Shown one piece after another: positions 16,985-25,121 of a stretch of 64,000 nt of DNA. The stretch spans positions 89,405 to 153,404 of the forward strand of contig DDSP01000018.1 of the NCBI GenBank assembly GCA_002343445.1, given 5' to 3'. Both the position numbers and the translations under genes were made by a program. A model generated the notes under the pieces. The model saw only the letters and a program-made list of their open reading frames with translations. It was not told the DNA's origin and ran no database searches. Positions within the stretch are counted from its first letter, which is position 1, and each line of letters opens with the position of its first letter. The DNA is from Chthonomonas sp. UBA2387 (GTDB taxonomy: Bacteria > Armatimonadota > Fimbriimonadia > Fimbriimonadales > Fimbriimonadaceae).

Positions 16985-17944
16985 TTAACCTGAGCCCGAG
17001 GGTGGTTTGCGATCGCGAAACGCGCGGGCTTTCTCCTGCAGGTGGCGGAAGTAGTCGGTCTCTGTGATCTCGGCGACCTGCTGTGTCTTCTTGGCGTCGT
17101 CCACCTCGATGCGCAGCGCTTCGACCTGTCTTCGGAGTCGCGCCTCGCGTTCGCGAACCTCGCGCGCCATGCTTCCGAACATCCGGGCCATCGCGCCCAG
17201 TTCGTCGGTGCGGAGCTGAATCTCGCCGAGGTCCACGGCATCGAACGAGCCAGCCTCGATCGCCGCTGCCGCGTGCGTGACCTGTTGGACCGCGGCCAGG
17301 AACGCCTTCTCGGTGTCCCGGGTTCGCTTCTTGTGCAGGCACGTGGTGATTCTCGCCCGGAGCAGGACGGGGTTGAACGGTTTGGGCAGGTAGTCCTCCG
17401 CGCCCCGTTCGATGCAGCGGACGACACTTTCGACCTCGTCCACGGCAGAGATCATGAGCACAGGCGTCTCGGCGTGTTTGGGGTGACGACGGATGGCTTC
17501 CAACGTTTGGTAGCCGTCCATCTCCGGCATCATGATGTCGAGCAACACGACTTCGACGTCTTCAGCGTCCAGAACTTGGCGGGCGTGGCGTCCGTTCTCG
17601 GCCAACCAAACCGTGTGCCCCTGGCGCTCGAGATGCCGTTTCAGCACGTCGCGGTTTTCTTCCACGTCGTCCACGGCCAGGATTCGCCCACTTGGGCCTT
17701 GTCTCGCCGATTCCGCGGGGGCAGCCCCTGGAACTCTGGATAGGCCGGGTGCAGCGGCTCGCGACGGCTCGCCTTCGACGAACGCGTCCTCGATCAAGCC
17801 GAGCAGTTTGAGGCCAGCGGCTCGGATGCGCTCGAGGTCGCCAACAAACGGCTGCGGCACCTCGTCGATCAGCATCTCGCTGTAGCCGAGGATGGCGTTG
17901 AGGGGTGTTTTGAGATCGTGCCGAAGCTTGCTCCGATCGTTCAC
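16985..17944 (-). CDS. Response regulator with N-terminal histidine-kinase-like DHp segment
   Basis: With a GTG start at 17944 the protein has 319 residues. Residues 4-55 look like a HisKA dimerisation/phosphoacceptor domain (RHDLKTPLNAILGYSEML, H-box His8), but no ATP-binding HATPase domain follows. A full receiver domain comes next (about 87-202) with VDD and the phospho-acceptor Asp136 in LLDIMMPEMDG. The C-terminal third has HAMP-like and coiled-coil character (RREREARLRRQVEALRIEVDDAKK-type heptads). I prefer 17944 over an ATG at 17998 because the opposite strand has a promoter and small gene starting there. The output is unknown. Confidence 0.85.
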   Translation of the reverse strand: MNDRSKLRHDLKTPLNAILGYSEMLIDEVPQPFVGDLERIRAAGLKLLGLIEDAFVEGEPSRAAAPGLSRVPGAAPAESARQGPSGRILAVDDVEENRDVLKRHLERQGHTVWLAENGRHARQVLDAEDVEVVLLDIMMPEMDGYQTLEAIRRHPKHAETPVLMISAVDEVESVVRCIERGAEDYLPKPFNPVLLRARITTCLHKKRTRDTEKAFLAAVQQVTHAAAAIEAGSFDAVDLGEIQLRTDELGAMARMFGSMAREVREREARLRRQVEALRIEVDDAKKTQQVAEITETDYFRHLQEKARAFRDRKPPSGSG

Positions 17945-17980
17945 GGTGCGATGTCCTTGGAGCCCGATGGCCCCACGGTG

Positions 17981-17986
17981 TAGTAT
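17981..17986 (+). promoter_or_regulatory. -10 box TAGTAT, 6 nt before a start codon
   Basis: TAGTAT is followed by six bases and a GTG that opens a 43-codon frame. It matches the TANNNT-N6-start pattern seen at several other genes here, suggesting a leaderless transcript. Confidence 0.45.
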
Positions 17987-17992
17987 GGCGAC

Positions 17993-18124
17993 GTGCAAAC
18001 CCCGCGCGAGAAACTCATCGCCTTGCTCGACCGCGTGCAGCTGGTTTTGGCCATTGTGTTGCTGCTGGCCGTGGCGGGTTTGGTCGCGTTTGTGGTGCGC
18101 TCGGGCATGTTCAACCGGCTTTAG
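17993..18124 (+). CDS. Small single-transmembrane protein, unknown
   Basis: This 43-codon frame starts at GTG and encodes a polar N-terminus (QTPREKLIALLDR), one hydrophobic helix (about residues 15-36, VQLVLAIVLLLAVAGLVAFVV) and a short basic end. The clean membrane helix, the -10 box 6 nt upstream and the fit between two divergent or convergent neighbours argue that it is real. I recognise no family. A role as a small membrane regulator of a larger complex is possible but unsupported. Confidence 0.5.
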   Translation: MQTPREKLIALLDRVQLVLAIVLLLAVAGLVAFVVRSGMFNRL

Positions 18125-18133
18125 GGGCCGGGC

Positions 18134-18832
18134 CTACAGGCGGCGGGCGTGCTGCGACTCGATGTTGGTCACGCATTCCATCGCCATGTTCCACCGCGTG
18201 CCCTCGTCGCCGCCGCGCAGGTAATAGGCGATGCCGTTCTGCTTCCAGCCGATGCCTTTGCCGACGTAGAACTCTTTACCGGCCTTGGTCACCACACGCG
18301 CCCCGTCGAAGGGCTTGTTGCAACGGCTCATGAACAGCCGGAAACGTCGCCCGTCGTGTTCGAACTGATAGCCCGCCCAGCCGTCGCCGTACTTGGCCGC
18401 TCGGATTTTGGCGCCGCACCGCATCTTCATGATCGGCGCGGGCAAGCCGGTTTGCTCCTTGACCCATTGGGCGGCGACGATCGCGTTCGAGGTGGCGAAT
18501 TCCTCGGTCACTGGCGAGCGATCGAGCTTCACCGGATCGCTCTGGTTGAACACTTGGGAGCCGACAAGCAGGGTCATGGCGAGGCACGCGACGACTGCGA
18601 TGCGCGATGGCAGGGCCAGCGGGTGACGCTGGGCACGCCTCAGTCCCGCCAGGAGGGTGGCTTTCGGCACGGGCTCGGACAAAGCGGCCTTCCGGACCTC
18701 TCGCTTCAGGCTTCGCAAGCCTTCGACTTCGCGGCGCGCAATCTCGTCGAGAGCGAGCCTCGATTCGTGCCTTGCCCGCTCTTCGGGGCCGAGCGTGCCG
18801 TCCACATAGGCTTGCCAATCGAATCGGTTCAT
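18134..18832 (-). CDS. Probable anti-sigma factor, single-pass membrane protein
   Basis: The 232-residue protein has a short cytoplasmic N-terminal domain (FDWQAYVDGTLGPEERARHESRL, typical of the N-terminal helices of anti-sigma factors), one transmembrane helix (about residues 76-96) and an outside domain containing Cys residues (MRCGAK, MSRCNKP, AMECVT). The classical HxxxCxxC zinc motif is absent. It overlaps the ECF sigma factor gene by 4 nt, the standard arrangement for a sigma/anti-sigma pair, so it likely holds that factor at the membrane. Confidence 0.78.
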   Translation of the reverse strand: MNRFDWQAYVDGTLGPEERARHESRLALDEIARREVEGLRSLKREVRKAALSEPVPKATLLAGLRRAQRHPLALPSRIAVVACLAMTLLVGSQVFNQSDPVKLDRSPVTEEFATSNAIVAAQWVKEQTGLPAPIMKMRCGAKIRAAKYGDGWAGYQFEHDGRRFRLFMSRCNKPFDGARVVTKAGKEFYVGKGIGWKQNGIAYYLRGGDEGTRWNMAMECVTNIESQHARRL

Positions 18833-19398
18833 GGCCGGGACCCCACAAAACAGACGATTCCGGCGAGCCGCTCGCGCAGGAGCGATCGGGCGCGGAAGAG
18901 GCGTGAGCGTACGGTGCCGATCGGGACCCCCATCGCTTCGGCGGCCTCCTCATAGGTGAACTGTTCGACGTCGCACAGGTGCAGCGTGAGTCGAAACTCG
19001 GCGGGGAGTTCTTCCAGTTCGCGCAACACGTGGTCGGCGTCCACGCGCCAGGTCACTTCGTCCCAGAAGGGCTCCTGGCTGACGATGGTCTCGTCGAGCT
19101 CGGCGTCCACCGCTTGCGCAGCCAGCGAGCGCTTGTTGCTCGCGAGTTCGTTCCGCATGATGCGGATGAGCCAGCTTCGAAGGTGGCTGCCGTCGAAGCG
19201 GTCCCACGCTCGAAACGCCTTCACCAGGCACTGCTGGACAAGGTCCTCCGCGTCGTCGGCGTTGCACACCATGCGCTTGGCCACGCGGTACAGGGTCGGC
19301 AGTTCGTCTTTGACGGCGCGTTCGAAGTCGCGCCGTGGCGCGGCGCGCCCGATGCGCTCGATGAACCCGATGCCAATGCCTGTCCGACTTTCCGACAT
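18829..19398 (-). CDS. ECF-type RNA polymerase sigma factor
   Basis: The 189-residue protein contains sigma region 2 (LPTLYRVAKRMVCNADDAEDLVQQCLVKAFRAWDRFDGSHLRSWLIRIMRN) and region 4 (LPAEFRLTLHLCDVEQFTYEEAAEAMGVPIGTVRSRLFRARSLLRE) with the helix-turn-helix that reads the -35 box. It lies 47 bp downstream of pilC and is followed by the membrane anti-sigma gene, so it may respond to envelope conditions. The regulon cannot be read from this window. Confidence 0.94.
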   Translation of the reverse strand: MSESRTGIGIGFIERIGRAAPRRDFERAVKDELPTLYRVAKRMVCNADDAEDLVQQCLVKAFRAWDRFDGSHLRSWLIRIMRNELASNKRSLAAQAVDAELDETIVSQEPFWDEVTWRVDADHVLRELEELPAEFRLTLHLCDVEQFTYEEAAEAMGVPIGTVRSRLFRARSLLRERLAGIVCFVGSRP

Positions 19399-19445
19399 CT
19401 GGTTAGGCGAAACGAGGCGTACCCGCCCTCGGTTCCCGGTTCAGG

Positions 19446-20681
19446 TTAGCCTCCCGCGTCTTCCTCGCCGCCGGAGAGCTTCGAGATGACGTCCACCAAC
19501 GGCAAGAACATGGAGACGACGATGAAGCCGACCACGAAGCCCAGACCCACGATGAGGATGGGTTCGAGCGCCGCCGTCAGCGAAGCGAGCGTGGCTTCGA
19601 CCTCGGCCTCGTAGAAGTCCGCGATCTTCTGGAGCATGTAGTCCAGCGAACCGGATTCTTCACCGACGCCGATCATGTGGACGACCATGGGCGGGAAGAG
19701 GCGCGACGCTTCGAGCGGGTCGCCGATGCGGTCTCCTTCTCGGATGCGGGCGCGGGCTTCCAGAATCGCGTCGGACATGATCGTGTTGCCCACGACGCCG
19801 GACACCGTCTCCATCGCCTGCAGGATCGGAACGCCAGAGGTGAGCAGCGTGCCCATCGTGCGGCTGAAGCGAGCCATGCACACCTTGTGGTGCAGCTTGC
19901 CGAAGACGGGGATTTTGAGCTTCACGCGGTCCGCGACACGTCGTCCAAAGCGGGTGCTGACGAACAGCCTGTAGCTGAAGATGATCACGACCAAGCCGAC
20001 GATGATCACCCAGCCCTGATTCTTCATGACATCCGCGATGTCGATCAGGAGTTTGGTCGGCGCGGGCAGGTTCTCCGCATCCAGACCCAGGTCGGTGAGA
20101 ATCGCGGCCCATTGGGGCACGAACCAATAGACGAGGAAGCCCACGATGGCCGTCGCGAACACGACGACCAAGATGGGATAGGTCAGGGCCGACTTCACCT
20201 TGCGGCGGAGTTCGACGTCCTTCTCCAAGAACTGGGCCAGACGCTGGAGGGACTCCTCCAAGACACCGCCGACTTCACCGGCGCGGACCAAACCGATGAA
20301 CAGTTGGGTGAACGTGCGCGGGTGGCGCTGCATCGCGCGCGAGAGGCTTTCGCCCGATTCGACGCGTTCGCTGAGGTCGCCGAGGATTTTCTTGAGCTTG
20401 GGGTCCTGCGATTGGTTCTGCAGAACGTCCAGGCACCGCACGAGCGAGACGCCGGCGTCGACCATGGTGGAGAACTGCCGACAGAACACGGCCAGCACGC
20501 CCAGTTTGACCTTGCCGAACGACTTCTGGCGCTTGCCGCGCGCCCGGATCATCTTGACTTCGAGGATGGTGAATCCCTGTTCCTCGAAACGCTTCTTGAG
20601 AAGCTCTTCGGATTCCGCTTCGGCGGTGCCCTTTTGGACGCCTCCGGCGGTGTCGCGGAACGAGTAGCTGTAGATCGGCAT
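19446..20681 (-). CDS. pilC: Type IV pilus inner-membrane platform protein (type II secretion F family)
   Basis: The 411-residue protein has two repeated T2SSF domains, each ending in membrane helices, with three transmembrane segments visible (about residues 168-190, 220-240 and 375-400). The start MPIYSYSFRDTAGGVQKGTAEAESEELL and GEVGGVLEESLQRLA are typical. It forms the inner-membrane base on which the PilB and PilT motors act. pilT lies 35 bp upstream and pilB further up on the same strand. Confidence 0.95.
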   Translation of the reverse strand: MPIYSYSFRDTAGGVQKGTAEAESEELLKKRFEEQGFTILEVKMIRARGKRQKSFGKVKLGVLAVFCRQFSTMVDAGVSLVRCLDVLQNQSQDPKLKKILGDLSERVESGESLSRAMQRHPRTFTQLFIGLVRAGEVGGVLEESLQRLAQFLEKDVELRRKVKSALTYPILVVVFATAIVGFLVYWFVPQWAAILTDLGLDAENLPAPTKLLIDIADVMKNQGWVIIVGLVVIIFSYRLFVSTRFGRRVADRVKLKIPVFGKLHHKVCMARFSRTMGTLLTSGVPILQAMETVSGVVGNTIMSDAILEARARIREGDRIGDPLEASRLFPPMVVHMIGVGEESGSLDYMLQKIADFYEAEVEATLASLTAALEPILIVGLGFVVGFIVVSMFLPLVDVISKLSGGEEDAGG

Positions 20682-20716
20682 GGGTGTGGGTCCTCGGTGT
20701 GGCTAGGTCTGGTGTG

Positions 20717-21967
20717 TCAGCGGCGCGGCGGTGAGGTCGCTGAGCGCTGTCGCGAAAGGTTGTCGTCGCCGTCCTGCGGCGTGTTGAGCATCTTCTTGAG
20801 CTCTTCCACGTTGTGGGCGCGGGTCATGATCTCGTCGTAAGTCACTTGGCCGCGCATGTAGAGTTCGCGCAGGCACTGGTCCATGGTCATCATGCCGTGG
20901 GCGCGGCTCATCTGGATCATGGACGGGATCTGGTGCGTCTTGTTCTCGCGGACCAGGTTGCGGACGGCGCTGGTGGCGACCATGATTTCGATCGCCGGGA
21001 CACGGCCCGAGCCCGTCGCCTTGGGCAACAACTGCTGGGTGATGACCGCTTGCAGGTTGTTGGCCAACTGGACGCGGATCTGCTCCTGCTGTCCGGGAGG
21101 GAAGACGTCGATGATACGGTCGATGGATTCGGCTGCGCTGTTCGTGTGCAGCGTGGCGAACACCAAGTGTCCCGTTTCCGCGGCGGTGATCGCGAGGGCG
21201 ATCGTCTCCATGTCGCGCATTTCGCCCACGAGCAGGACGTCCGGGTCTTCGCGGAGGCTGGCGCGAAGGGCGTTGGCGAAGCTCTTGGTGTCGCCGCCCA
21301 GCTCGCGCTGGTTGATGATGGACTTCTTGTGCTCGTGCAGGTATTCGATCGGGTCTTCGATCGTGATGATGTGGTGCGCGTTGGTCTCGTTGATGTGGTT
21401 CAACATCGCGGCGAGCGACGTGGACTTGCCCGAACCCGTGGGTCCGGTCACCAGAATGAGGCCGCGCGGCTTCTCCGTGAGTGTGTTGAGGAACGGCGGC
21501 AGGTTCAACTGCTCGACCGTCGGGATCTTGCTGGAGATCAAGCGGAAGGCGGCGGCACAGGAGCCACGGTCGCGGTACATGTTGACGCGGAATCGGGCGC
21601 GCCGGGGCATGGCGTACGAGAAGTCCAGTTCCAGGGTCGTCTCGAACCGGTGCACCTGCTCGTCCGAGATGATTTCGTAGAGCATGCGCTGCGTGTCTTG
21701 CGGCGTGAACATGCTGTAGTTCAGCCGCTTGAGTTGGCCGTCGTGGCGGACCACGGGCGGTGCGTCGGTGCAGATGTGCAGGTCGGACGCGTTGAGGTCA
21801 ACGACGATGTCGAGCAACTCGTCGATATGGATGTCTTCCAGCGTTCGGCGCTCGCCTTCGGGCAGAATCCAAGGCTTTTCCTCTTGGACGGGTGCGGAAC
21901 CGGGGCGCGCCATCGGGGGCGGCATCGAGGGCGATTGACCGGGCATCGGACGTTGCACGTTGCTCAT
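20717..21967 (-). CDS. pilT: Type IV pilus retraction ATPase PilT
   Basis: The 416-residue motor has an N-terminal PAS-like domain and a RecA-like ATPase core with Walker A GPTGSGKST (175-183), the Asp box ITIEDPIEYLHEHKKSIINQRELG, Walker B VLLVGEMRDMETI and the His box GHLVFATLHTNSA. About 40 extra Pro/Met-rich residues precede the domain. It powers pilus retraction and twitching motility. It is encoded between pilB and pilC. Confidence 0.96.
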   Translation of the reverse strand: MSNVQRPMPGQSPSMPPPMARPGSAPVQEEKPWILPEGERRTLEDIHIDELLDIVVDLNASDLHICTDAPPVVRHDGQLKRLNYSMFTPQDTQRMLYEIISDEQVHRFETTLELDFSYAMPRRARFRVNMYRDRGSCAAAFRLISSKIPTVEQLNLPPFLNTLTEKPRGLILVTGPTGSGKSTSLAAMLNHINETNAHHIITIEDPIEYLHEHKKSIINQRELGGDTKSFANALRASLREDPDVLLVGEMRDMETIALAITAAETGHLVFATLHTNSAAESIDRIIDVFPPGQQEQIRVQLANNLQAVITQQLLPKATGSGRVPAIEIMVATSAVRNLVRENKTHQIPSMIQMSRAHGMMTMDQCLRELYMRGQVTYDEIMTRAHNVEELKKMLNTPQDGDDNLSRQRSATSPPRR

Positions 21968-22038
21968 TCGATTGGTTGTTCCTTCGTTTCTTTAGAGTGT
22001 CGTCCTCGACACATTGGTTTCAGTAGCAGCCGGGGGCA

Positions 22039-23814
22039 TTAGTGGCCGGCGGTGAAGACGACGCGTCGGACCTCGGCGGGGTCAGTCACTCCGGAGAGCA
22101 CCTTGCCGAGTCCGTCTTCCTTCAGTTCCTTCATGCCGTTGGCCTTGGCGGCGTCGCGGATGTCAGCGAGCGGCGCGCGCCGGACGACCATTTCCGCGAT
22201 CTCGTCGTTGACCAGCATGAGTTCGTGGATGCCGGTTCGGCCCCGGTATCCGGTGCCTCGGCAGTTGTCGCAGCCGACGGGGCGATAGATTTGGACCAGG
22301 CGGTCCATGTCGTCGCCGGCTTCCATCTTCATGCCGAAGCGCACAAGGTCCGCGACGGGGATTTCGTAAGGCTCCTTGCAGTTCGGGCAGAGGCGGCGCG
22401 CGAGTCGTTGAGCCAACACGCCGATGACCGTGGCCGCGATGAGGTACGGCTCGACGCCCATGTCGATCATACGGAGCGTGGCGGACGGTGCGTCGTTCGT
22501 GTGGAGCGTGGACAAGACCAAGTGGCCCGTGAGCGACGACTCGATGGCGATTTCCGCCGTTTCCAAGTCGCGCATTTCACCGACCATGATGATGTCGGGG
22601 TCTTGCCGCAAGAAAGCGCGGAGGGCCGTGGCGAACGACAGACCCGCCTTGCGGTTCACGCCGACCTGGGCGATGCCGCCGAGCTGGTATTCGATCGGGT
22701 CTTCAACCGTGAGGATGTTGACGCCGATGGTGTTGAGCTTGTTGAGGACGGAATACTGGGTCGTGGTCTTGCCGGAACCCGTGGGTCCCGTGCAGAGGAA
22801 CATGCCGTTCGGCTGCGACGTGAGTTCCTCGATGATCGCCTGGTTCTCCTCGGTGAACCCAAGCTTGTTCAAGCCGATCATGATGCTCGACTTGTCGAGG
22901 ATGCGCATGACGATCTTTTCGCCGAAAGGCGTGGGGACCGCGCTGACGCGAAGGTCGAAGTCCTTTTGGTTCGTGCGGACTTCGATACGACCGTCCTGCG
23001 GGACGCGTCGCTCGGCGATGTTCATGTCCGCCATGATCTTCAGGCGGCTGATGAGCGGGGCCTGGAGGTTCTTGGGGACGGTCATGGCCTCCATGAGCAC
23101 GCCGTCGATGCGGTACCGGATGCGGAGGTGGCGCTGTTGCGGTTCGACGTGGATGTCCGAAGCTCGGTCCACGATGGCTTGCTGGATCAAGGCGTTCGCC
23201 AAGCGGATGATGGGCGCCTGATCGGCCATCTGCTCGTCGCCATCGTCCACGGCTTCGTCGGGAAGCTGGTTGACGCTGGCGGCGACGCCTGCCGTTGCGA
23301 TCGCTTGACGGATGTCGGCCGTGAAGTTGCTCTGGAGCGCAGCGGCTCCGCCGCCACCACCGCCCGCCGCGGGGGACGAGCCCGCGTAGGACTTGCGGAT
23401 GGCGTCTTCGATGGCGCCCGGCACGGCCATGGCGGGCACGACGCGGCAGCCTGAGGCGAGCTTGACGTCGTCCAGCGCCTGGATGTTGCGCGGGTTGGCC
23501 ATGGCCAACAAAAGCTGCATCCCCTCTTTCTTGACGGGAATCACCGTGTGGAGCTTGGCGATCCTCTCGGGGACGACGTTGGTCGCCGAGGTCTCGATCT
23601 CCGTCCGGTCGAGGTCGACGAACGGCATTCCGGCCTCTTGGGCTCGGGCTTCGACGACCTCGCGTTCGCCGACGAAGTTGAGTTCGACGAGAATGCGACC
23701 CAAATCTGGGTTCTTCGTTTGTTGCTGGACCTTGAGGGCCTCGTCCAACTGCTCTTTGGCCAGCAACCCCTTCTGAACGAGGTACTGGACCATGGGCATC
23801 CGAGTCATTGCCAT
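22039..23814 (-). CDS. pilB: Type IV pilus assembly ATPase PilB (GspE family)
   Basis: The 591-residue extension motor has the N-terminal GspE/MshEN domain (residues 1-150), a Gly-rich linker, and the ATPase core with Walker A GPTGSGKTT (343-351), Asp box, Walker B and His box. Two CxxC pairs (CPNCKEP and CDNCRGTGYRGR) form the zinc site of the C-terminal part. A strong GGAAGGAG site lies 8 nt before the ATG. A TAGAAT hexamer on the minus strand at 23905-23910 could drive pilB-pilT-pilC. Confidence 0.96.
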   Translation of the reverse strand: MAMTRMPMVQYLVQKGLLAKEQLDEALKVQQQTKNPDLGRILVELNFVGEREVVEARAQEAGMPFVDLDRTEIETSATNVVPERIAKLHTVIPVKKEGMQLLLAMANPRNIQALDDVKLASGCRVVPAMAVPGAIEDAIRKSYAGSSPAAGGGGGGAAALQSNFTADIRQAIATAGVAASVNQLPDEAVDDGDEQMADQAPIIRLANALIQQAIVDRASDIHVEPQQRHLRIRYRIDGVLMEAMTVPKNLQAPLISRLKIMADMNIAERRVPQDGRIEVRTNQKDFDLRVSAVPTPFGEKIVMRILDKSSIMIGLNKLGFTEENQAIIEELTSQPNGMFLCTGPTGSGKTTTQYSVLNKLNTIGVNILTVEDPIEYQLGGIAQVGVNRKAGLSFATALRAFLRQDPDIIMVGEMRDLETAEIAIESSLTGHLVLSTLHTNDAPSATLRMIDMGVEPYLIAATVIGVLAQRLARRLCPNCKEPYEIPVADLVRFGMKMEAGDDMDRLVQIYRPVGCDNCRGTGYRGRTGIHELMLVNDEIAEMVVRRAPLADIRDAAKANGMKELKEDGLGKVLSGVTDPAEVRRVVFTAGH

Positions 23815-24133
23815 TGTTGCGCTCCTTCCGCTGCGGTCGCATCCCAGGGCGATGCAAAAAAGACGTCAGCCAGCACACGCCGACCGACGGTTCGACACAG
23901 CCCTATTCTAGACCGAAAACGCGTTCCGAAGGAATGCCACGCCACGAGTTCCATATTACACAACCTATGACTGAATCAGTCCACGTCTCTGGCGTCGCGC
24001 GCGGTCCATCCCAATATACGCCATTCCGGGGCGTTTCGAATGTTCATGTTTCGTTCATGACGCCCCCGGTTGCCCCGGGCGTGGGTCCGTTGCCGAGGCG
24101 ACGGCGGGAGGGCCGTGGTATCTTCCCTCCCCC
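23815..24133. other. Intergenic region between divergent pilB and GNAT genes
   Basis: No gene is visible in these 319 bp. It holds the pilB ribosome binding site, a minus-strand TAGAAT (23905-23910) as a candidate pilB -10 box, and on the plus strand a TATCTT about 9 nt before the acetyltransferase ATG. The middle is locally less GC-rich than its surroundings. Confidence 0.4.
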
Positions 24134-25102
24134 ATGAGCGCCGAGCCGATCACCCTCGAACCGATCGCGAAGACCGACGACGATTATGCGGTCGTCGTCG
24201 CGATCCACAACGCCACCCACCCTCGGTTCGCCGTGACTGAGAACGAATACAAGCGCGACGACGAGCACCACCACCACTCGGGTCACCGGCGATGGCTGGC
24301 GAAGCGGGGCGGCAGACCCGTCGGGTATGCGGGGCTCGGCAAGATGACGTGGAGCGACCGGCCCGGCAAGCTCTACATGGAGATGGTGGTGCCCGAGGGA
24401 GAGGCCGACGACGTGCGCGAGGCGCTCTACCAAGTCGTCCTCGACGAGGCGCGTCAGGCAGGAGCGGACACGTTGGCCGCGTTCAGCGAGGGCGACCACC
24501 CGGTGGACGACGCATTCAAGCGCTCCAAGGGCTTTGTCCAGACCCATCAGGACGAGGACAGCGAACTCGAAGTGGGCACCGTGGACTGGGCGCGCTGGGA
24601 GCCGTGCATCGCGGCCGTCGAGGCGCAGGGGCTCGAGGTCGCCACGCTCGCCGAGTATCGGCTGCGCTGCCCGGAGGCGACCGAACGCATGTACGCCCTC
24701 TACGTCGAGACGTTTCAGGATGTGCCGTCGCCCGAACCCCTCACGCCCGACACGTTCGAGAACTACGCGAAGTACGTCGGGCGACCGGACTACCCCGCGC
24801 ACCTCGTGGCCGTCGTGCTGGATGGACTCACCCCGGTGGGCATGCTCACGCAGCGGCTGCGGGAACTGGATGCGACCGTTGTGGACGTTGGATTGGCCGG
24901 CGTGCTGCGTGCGTATCGGGGACGAGGCGTGGCGCGGGCGCTCAAAGTGAAGTCGCTACAACTGCTGCGGGATGCCGGGGTGACCCTGGTGCGGACGGGA
25001 AACAACGCCAACAACCCCATGTTCCGGCTCAATCAGGCCATCGGGTTCAAGCAGATGCCGCCGTGGATGCACTTGGCGCTCGATCTCGGCTCGGCGGAGT
25101 GA
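24134..25102 (+). CDS. Tandem-domain GNAT-family N-acetyltransferase
   Basis: The 322-residue protein consists of two GNAT halves. The second has the acetyl-CoA loop AYRGRGVARALKVKSLQL followed by RTGNNANNPMFRLNQAIGFK, both strong family marks; the first (about residues 1-150) keeps the fold pattern but a weaker CoA loop (VPEGEADDVREALYQ). The acceptor is unknown. It lies 19 bp upstream of the mechanosensitive channel gene on the same strand. Confidence 0.87.
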   Translation: MSAEPITLEPIAKTDDDYAVVVAIHNATHPRFAVTENEYKRDDEHHHHSGHRRWLAKRGGRPVGYAGLGKMTWSDRPGKLYMEMVVPEGEADDVREALYQVVLDEARQAGADTLAAFSEGDHPVDDAFKRSKGFVQTHQDEDSELEVGTVDWARWEPCIAAVEAQGLEVATLAEYRLRCPEATERMYALYVETFQDVPSPEPLTPDTFENYAKYVGRPDYPAHLVAVVLDGLTPVGMLTQRLRELDATVVDVGLAGVLRAYRGRGVARALKVKSLQLLRDAGVTLVRTGNNANNPMFRLNQAIGFKQMPPWMHLALDLGSAE

Positions 25103-25121
25103 CTTGGGTACGGTCTAGGGC

